A stretch of 64,000 nucleotides of DNA. Origin: Plotosus lineatus. Lineage: Eukaryota; Chordata; Actinopteri; Siluriformes; Plotosidae. The stretch is from contig CM045733.1 in assembly GCA_024760905.1 (NCBI GenBank), positions 20,322,001-20,386,000 on the forward strand, read 5' to 3'. The translations under genes and the position numbers were made by a program. Under the pieces are notes generated by a model. That model saw only the letters and a list, made by a program, of their open reading frames with translations. It was not told the DNA's origin and did no database searches. Below are positions 57,970-64,000 of the stretch, piece after piece (the stretch's first letter is position 1; each line of letters starts with the position of its first letter).

Positions 57970-58972
57970 TGATTGTTAAAAAAACAACAACAACAAAAAT
58001 AACAGCAAATAAACAAAAAAACAAAAAACAAAAGCCCACCTGTCTTTTATTGATATATTCAAGTTAGATGGCCTAATTTAATTATAATTTTACAATATTT
58101 GTAGTGTACTATTTTCAGGGATACGCATGTTTGAATTTCTCGAAGTTTCTTAAAATTACTTTAAATATCGGTCCTTCTTTGGCATTCGAATCTTTTATTC
58201 ATTGTTAGGGAACCCACTTTGTAATTATTCCTGTACACTACTCACTTTAAAATAGCTAAGCGCCACCAAATAACAAACTATACTTCAGGAAAAAAAAAAA
58301 CAGTGAAGCTTACCGTGTAGCTATCATATTGCACAAACTAAAAATTTACATGTTCTGTACATGGTATGGTGAAAGAAAGAGTCCTTACTCTTTTTGCAAA
58401 CCACCCTCAAACATCACTGAAAGGCATAGGAGACAAAAATTGAGGCACTGAGATCAAAAACCCCAAAAGTCACATTTTATTAAACCTCAATTATTCATTC
58501 TTCTTCAGAAAACACTTTACCTTGAAAGGTTTGAGGTAAATTTGTAAACTTTAGTGGGAGCATTGGGTCTGATATAGGAATACACTCCATGCATACACAT
58601 TCACACACTCCAGGGCGAATTTAGTGTATCCAGTGCACCAAACAAACAGCACTAAAAAGACTCTTGGATGAGAGATGAACCATTTTGAAGACTAGAGGGG
58701 CATTCATACAGTGCAAGGTACCTCTGCTAGGCACACATGTATTATTATGACTTGGCATAGTTATAATGAAATATATTTCCGTAGTGGTTGTCTGATGAAC
58801 ATCTTGCCACATAATAAAAAGAAGAAGCATTTTTCATGATATCAGAAATTCATATCACGATATCAGATTTTTTCCAACATGATTTTATGCACAAATCACT
58901 TCTAGAATTTGATGGTTTATTATTTGAACAGACTAGTTCCAATTATCTGGGATTTGATATATCGGCATTCCT
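57970..58972. other. Intergenic, nothing identified
   Basis: AT-rich; A-rich patches near 57980-58030. No named repeat or gene. Confidence 0.45.
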
Positions 58973-59108
58973 TGCTTAACTGCACTTTATAAAATGTCGA
59001 ACAATAAGGACCCTACTTGGTATAACGGTACATTTTGTCTGAGACGCGGTAGAAGTACTGTATGTGGTTGTGCTCTAGTGGCAGCCAGATGAAACAAAAC
59101 AACAACAC

Positions 59109-59339
59109 TTGAAGAGGAAGTTGCTAAAAAGGACAATGTTTGGAGAGTTAGATAAGGCTTTGTACATTTGGTTCAGGAGCCAGCGTGCCAAAGGGAAGCC
59201 TGTTATTGTACCTCCGATTATAGAGAAGGCAGCCAAGTTGCGTAACGACCTCAGTATCGAGGAAGAGTGTAATTTTTCTATTGGGTGGCTGCATAACTTT
59301 AAGGCAAGGCAAGGTATTCGTGAGAATAGGAACAGGTAG
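59109..59339 (+). pseudogene. Tigger/pogo-type transposase, CENP-B HTH fragment
   Basis: A 76-residue open frame matches the second DNA-binding helix-turn-helix of CENP-B/Tigger/Jerky proteins: ELDKALYIWFRSQRAKGKPV, then IIEKAAKLRNDL, and IGWLHNFKARQGIRENRN at the end. The usual layout has a preceding Psq helix-turn-helix and a following DDE domain; neither is seen. About 135 bases upstream, CGGCATTCCTTGCTTAACTG (58973) could be a worn Tigger-like terminus. A stop follows at 59337-59339 and a T-run replaces the rest. Such a transposase would be the expected source for TA-flanked elements T1-T4, but this copy is dead. A domesticated gene is unlikely, because the fragment stands alone. Confidence 0.7.
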
Positions 59340-59688
59340 CATCGTCTTTTTTTTTTTTTTTTTGGCTTTCTGCTATTTCTGGTAAGTAATGTTGTAAACC
59401 ATTTCTTTATTCCTTTACTCTAGATTTAACTTTAATTTAATTTACAGGCATTTGTGGGAAGGTCTGGATACATTGGCAAATTTGAGTTTTTGGCACCTGC
59501 TTCATCCCAATGGTACCGGATAATTGGAACCAGTCTGTACCACAATTCACTTTAGAAAAACCATCTAAGTCTGTGAAAACTTTTTGAGTTATCCTAAATA
59601 CAAGCACACAGAAAAACTAACAAACAAATTAAGAAACCAACGGAGGTGAAAACATAGTGTCCTGGAGAGGCTAAAAATTAAAAATGTC
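59340..59688. other. Intergenic, nothing identified
   Basis: Follows the transposase fragment; no DDE motif seen in any frame. Confidence 0.45.
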
Positions 59689-59700
59689 CACTTGGTCTTA

Positions 59701-60047
59701 CAAGGGCAGTAGTGGCCTAGTGGTATAGGGCACTGGATCGCTGATCCTAAGGTTGGGGGTTTGAGTCCCACTCTCCACAAGGTTGTCACTGTAACACCCC
59801 AGTGCAGCTAACTGGGTTATCAAAGGCCGGCCATGTCTCTCACTGTCTATGGTGTGAGGTTCATGTAAAAGAATCATTGTTGACTTTCGTAAAAAGGAGC
59901 TGCAATGCCGTCAATGTGTTTCTGCCTTGCGATGGCCTGGTGAGCTGTCCAGGGTGTACTCTGCTCTCACCCAGAGTCAGTTTGGGATGGGTGCCAGCCT
60001 CCCTGCGAGCCTAATTAGGATTAAGCAGTTACAGAAAATGAACTGAA
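59701..60047 (+). repeat. SINE-A (A-b tail), with target duplication
   Basis: Full length; flanked by perfect CACTTGGTCTTA at 59689-59700 and 60048-60059. Confidence 0.9.
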
Positions 60048-60164
60048 CACTTGGTCTTATTTCAATTTTGGAATTACAGTATACTACTTACTGTATATAT
60101 CCTACTTGGAGCTTTCACAGGAATTTAGACTTTCTGTGGAAATTTCTGTGGATTTAAATGGACT

Positions 60165-60904
60165 TGTTACGGATAAGAAAATTCAGAGGATTGAAATTGC
60201 CCTGTGAAACCAGCAAAGCACGACAGACCACGACATAAACTATATACACTTTAATAATTTGAACAAAATAAGACAAAATTCACATTATTTACAACTTAGA
60301 CCTAAACCATATACAAATTAACCAAGGGTCCCATAGTCACCAAGCACCCGCAGCAGGATAAATTTAGAGATGGTGCATTGTGTTGGCAGGGAAAGGCTTG
60401 CCATCCCGCCTCACGACACACCAAGGTCTTGACATGTATCCTTGAGAAAGTCACTTTGGTGACAAAAAACACTCCTGAGGAGATGCAGCCAAACAAAATG
60501 GACAATCCTCCAGAGATCCCTCGTGGATCCACTCTTGAGTCATCCTAACAAATATCCAGGATAGCAAAGCAAAAAGTCCTCATCTGAGTGAAGGACAGTT
60601 CAGCCCTGGAATTCACCAAGGACCCTTACAGATTCAAAATGCTGCTTCTTCTCCTCAGTCCTTGAGAGCTATATCCCACCCAAGTGGTCCTGGTCTCCTC
60701 AACAAGTTGTTTTTTCCCTGGTACCAGCCTGAACAAGCCCAGGCAAGCCCAGACAAGCCCAGACATGTCTGTGTTGCTCCTCCCCTCCATTGGATTGCGC
60801 AACTCCAGAGTTCTATGGAAAATTATAGACCCAAACAGCTGAGTGTGACTCTCTTCCATTATTTTTATATTTACATTCACACCAATGTGTGCATGCTCCT
60901 AACA
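60165..60904 (-). mobile_element. Probable solo LTR
   Basis: 740 bp beginning TGTTACGGATAAG and ending GCTCCTAACA, flanked by GACT on both sides (60161-60164 and 60905-60908). The minus strand reads TGTTAGGAGC at its 5' end and TCTTATCCGTAACA at its 3' end, an LTR-like layout. A short CAAGCCCAGA triplication lies near 60733-60763. Confidence 0.45.
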
Positions 60905-61025
60905 GACTCCATTGATGATAGCTATAAATATAAACATAGCTCGTGACCTCTGGTGAAAACATGATGTCATGCATCAGCATTTTTTATAACTGAATACCTT
61001 TGGAAATTAAAATTTGTACTGTGTA
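60905..61025. other. Intergenic, nothing identified
   Basis: Unremarkable sequence after the LTR. Confidence 0.4.
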
Positions 61026-61112
61026 TGTCCTCGGTCAACTATTATTGTGGCCAATGACATGAATGTGTGTGTGTCCTCGGTCAACTATTATTGTGGCCGA
61101 TGACATGAATGT

Positions 61113-61171
<59 letters not shown>
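61026..61171. repeat. 46-bp tandem duplication and (GT)n
   Basis: Units at 61026-61071 and 61072-61117 (TGTCCTCGGTCAACTATTAT start) differ by about one base. (GT)n follows to 61171. 61172-61510 shows nothing else. Confidence 0.9.
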
Positions 61172-61173
<2 letters not shown>

Positions 61174-61519
61174 GGCGGTGGTGGCGGGGGAGGGGGGGTT
61201 AAAATTCTAACCACGGAGGATATGCAAAGCATCTACATAAGATTTCAACTGGATCCATGTGGAATGCTGTGATGAAACATTATAGTAAATGAGGAGGCTC
61301 TGTGGGAGAATATACTTGGTGAGTGACAGTACTGCGCTTTGACCTGGGTGACTAAGAATCTAATCCAGAAGAAGCCCGTTCAAACACAGGAACACATGAA
61401 ACTCTGTGCAGAAAACCTCAGCTTCGAACCAAACGAGAGAATTGTAACAGAAATATAATATAATAATAAGATCCAGCTAAGGTCATTCTCAGATTTCACT
61501 ACTTTGCGAAATTAAATCA

Positions 61520-61809
61520 TCCATTCATTTTCTGAACTGCTTAATCTTAATTAGAGTCACGGGGAGGCTGGTGCCCGGTTCAGACGACTCTGGGTCAGGG
61601 CAGAGTACACTCTTGACAGCTCGCCAGGACATCACAGGGCAGAAACACGCTGACGGCTATACAGCCTACTCTTGACGAAAGTCAGCAATGGTTCCTGGCG
61701 TTAGCTGCACTGTGGGGTCAATGACAACCTGTTGAGAGTGGGGCTTGAACCCCCAACCTTAGGATCAGTGATCCAGCACCTATACCACCAGGCCAGCACT
61801 GCCCGGTCC
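61520..61809 (-). repeat. SINE-A (A-b tail), with target duplication
   Basis: Flanked by ATTAAATCA at 61511-61519 and 61810-61818, right at the edge of the hAT-like element that follows. Confidence 0.8.
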
Positions 61810-61816
61810 ATTAAAT

Positions 61817-62831
61817 CAGTACTTCTCAATTACGCCCCCCCCCCTCCCACCCAGATAGTAGAACCCCAACCCCACCCCCAACCCCACTCTAAACCGTGAC
61901 AACAAATAGCATCAATTGTCTATAAAATTATTATTAGTGCATCTGGATAATATTCTTTCCTTATCAATATTAAAGAAAACATAAGAAAGAAATATTGATT
62001 AATTTACAACAAGCAATAACTTTATTAACAGTGTTGTATTTTTTATTCTGTAACACAAAATATTCAAAGTGCATCAGTTTGCCTGGAATTGAACAAAAAT
62101 TGCAATCATTATTGTCATGTGACTGACTGGTCAGCATCAGGTTGTCGGGAAGCTGAACTATTCATTTCCTTTCTTTGTTGCCTGCTACTGTGTGCACATG
62201 TATTTGATATTGCTCTGTGACTTTAGTCTTTTTGCACCATATTTTGAGAGAACAAAAGATCAGTTCTCTGCAGATGCTTTCTTGTACAATAACTGACAAT
62301 AAAAGAAACTTGAGATGAGTGTTGGCAATATTTGTCACGTTTTCGCTGAAAAATCTAAGACAGCTTATCAGCGTGATTGAGGTGTTAATGTCTTTCAGTG
62401 ACGCCTTAATTTACTTGCTTCATGTTGCCCACTGCCAACATTTTAAGACACAGTAAACACACTGGTTACATCGTCTCCGGCTGTAGTCACAGTGAAGCCA
62501 AGCGCTACGTACGCTTCGTTGTGTTTCCTTGCTTTAGCTTTCGGGTGACTTTTGTTTGTTTTATTTTCTCCGTCTCTCTCTGCCTTTCTTTTCATCCCTG
62601 GTAAATATTTCTCCATGCTCCCTCATGAGGATTTGTATACTGCACTTCATATCGACTGCTCTGTGCTGCGTGTGCACATGCGGCCATGCAAAAACAAAAA
62701 GAAAAGAAAAAGAAAGAAAGAAAAAAAAAACCCTAGAGAGATACTGTAGTGGATTTTCAATTACAGTTTATTCTGCTCCGGGGTCACGCGCACCACAACC
62801 CCCACCCCATTACAGTATTTGAGAACTGTTG
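61817..62831. mobile_element. hAT-like (Charlie-type) element
   Basis: Left end CAGTACTTCTCAATTACGCC, right end ATTTGAGAACTGTTG. These resemble worn versions of the CAGTGGTTCTCAAC hAT terminus. Flanks AATTAAAT and TATAAAAT agree in 6 of 8, allowing for the SINE at the left edge. No transposase ORF; short frames inside lack motifs. Confidence 0.45.
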
Positions 62832-62964
62832 TATAAAATCAACAGAAAATGCTAACATCAAATGCTGTCTATTCTCATCACATAAACATCAACAACAACA
62901 AAAGGTGACAAACTCCACCATTTTATATCCTTAAAGTGCTGCTTACATTAATTTATTTGCTCAT

Positions 62965-63377
62965 TCATTTGCCAAACTGCTTCATTATGTAGGGTTGTGG
63001 GGAGGCTGGCGCCTATGTTAGCCAGCATTTGGTGAACGTGGAGTACGTCCGGGGCAGTGGTGGTCTAGGGATATAGGGCGCTGGATCGCTGATCCAAAGG
63101 TTGGGGGTTCAAGTCCCACTCTTGTCCCACTCAAGTCCCCCAGTGGAGCTAACTGGGTTATCAAAGGCCGGCCATGTCTCTCACTGTCTATGGTGTGAGG
63201 CATGTAAAAGAACCATTGCTGACTTTCGACAAGAGTAGGCTGCAAAGCCGTCAGCGTGTTTCCGCCCTGCGATGGCCTGGCGAGCTGTCCAGGGTGTACT
63301 CTGCCCTTGCCCGAAGTTGGCTGGGATAGGCACCAGCCTCCCCGCGACACAAATTAGAATTAAGTGGGTACAGAAAA

Positions 63378-63409
<32 letters not shown>

Positions 63410-63660
63410 TACGTCCTGAACAGCGTGCCAGACCATCTTCAGGATCAACACACCCAGCCAATCACACTCACATGCACACCTAGGGGCAAATTGGAACTTC
63501 CAATTACTTAATGTGCATATCTTTAGACTGGGGGAGAAAACCAGAGTACATGAAGGAAACCCATGCAAGCACTTTGAGGACAAATCCCCCCTCCCCCCCA
63601 AGCTGCAAACCCAGGACCTTCTTGGTATGAGGTGGATGTGCTAACCACAACACCGCCCGA
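62965..63660 (-). repeat. SINE-B copy, split by SINE-A
   Basis: Left part 62965-63050 (TTTGCCAAACTGCTTCATT), right part 63405-63660 ending with the reverse head (AACCACAACACCGCCC). Confidence 0.75.
63051..63404 (+). repeat. SINE-A (A-b tail) ending in (ATG)n
   Basis: Full-length insertion flanked by TGGAGTACGTCC at 63039-63050 and 63405-63416. Its 3' end is (ATG)n, like Rex3, where other copies have (AATG)n. Confidence 0.88.
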
Positions 63661-64000
63661 TGTTTACATTATTAGATAGTAACTATAGATGTTCATCAGT
63701 AGAACTCGTAGTTGTATAATGGTCCTGTTTTCATTTTGCAATCAAAGAGTAGAACTAGACCAGCCGTCAGCCCACATGGCACATGTCTCAATAATCATTC
63801 ATTTTGCCCTTAATTGTTGCGTGTGTTTAATTATTGTGGTCTGTACATCTCTTGCCTTGTGTTCCATAGTTCATGTTTATAGTTCCTGCCTTCACTGGTT
63901 TTATTTGTCATGGCTGTTCTTACACAATAAGTGATCTGTATTTGCAGCCACTTTCATCTCCAGTTTGTGATAGAAAGGTTGACTATAAAATACAATGCAG
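63661..64000. other. Intergenic, nothing identified
   Basis: Complex sequence; the 81-residue frame at 63689-63934 has no recognisable domain. Confidence 0.4.

Overview
The window looks like ray-finned fish (teleost-type) nuclear DNA. It has AT-rich, microsatellite-dense intergenic sequence, a single-exon receptor ORF that is almost identical to vertebrate GPR85, the micropeptide gene SMIM30 beside it (the same neighbourhood as human 7q31), Rex3 retroposons, and a tRNA-SINE whose 3' end has the form typical of teleost SINEs. I cannot name the species.

Genes: only two cellular genes can be supported, both on the + strand in the first 16 kb. smim30 (6841-7029) has a CCAAT/YY1/ETS-type promoter upstream and an AATAAA downstream. 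gpr85 (12633-13748) has an inferred non-coding first exon near 10.8-11.0 kb with an NRF1-type palindrome, an intron of about 1.5 kb, and a long 3' UTR. Everything after about 17.6 kb is intergenic: layered mobile elements separated by a few repeat-poor islands that may be conserved non-coding DNA.

Working names for repeats. SINE-A: tRNA-like head (A box like TGGCCTGGTGG, B box GGTTCGAGTCC) with two alternative 3' ends: A-r, shared with the RTE LINE of this window, and A-b, shared with SINE-B. SINE-B: head like GGTGGCATAGTGGTTAGC. SINE-C: head like GTGGTCGAGTGGTTAGGG and a GGACTTTACC end. SINE-D: teleost-type tail (CTCTGGATAAGAGTGCC). LINEs: an RTE-clade family (copies at 29171, 33680, 36825, 40768 and 41711, plus an 80-bp tail at 46282) and Rex3 (1528, 44361, 47331, 51583). 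TIR elements flanked by TA: T1 (CAGGGATCCCTC), T2 (CAGTGGTACCTCAC), T3 (CAGTAGGCCCTTGAC), T4 (CAGACGCTCCCCAAC), T5 (ACCCTGGGTTTACACTGG). T1-T4 ends resemble pogo/Tigger ends. A decayed CENP-B/Tigger-type transposase lies at 59109-59339. Two hAT-like elements and two probable solo LTRs complete the set.

Layout: 0-6.4 kb, an old tandem array broken up by SINEs, Rex3 and nested T1 elements; 6.5-7.6 kb, smim30; 10.8-15.6 kb, gpr85; 17.6-36 kb, SINE-rich with T1, T3, T4 and RTE pieces; 36.5-43 kb, an RTE copy inside a T5 element and a second RTE copy; 44-48 kb, a Rex3 copy joined to an 18S rRNA fragment, then a 5'-inverted Rex3; 48-64 kb, mostly SINEs, LTRs, T1/T2 nesting, the transposase relic and a hAT-like element.

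The most unusual things seen are the 18S rRNA-Rex3 chimera, the SINE with two interchangeable LINE-type tails (with same-site LINE and SINE insertions supporting shared machinery), and a T1 element inserted into another T1 that carries a perfect 71-bp inverted repeat.
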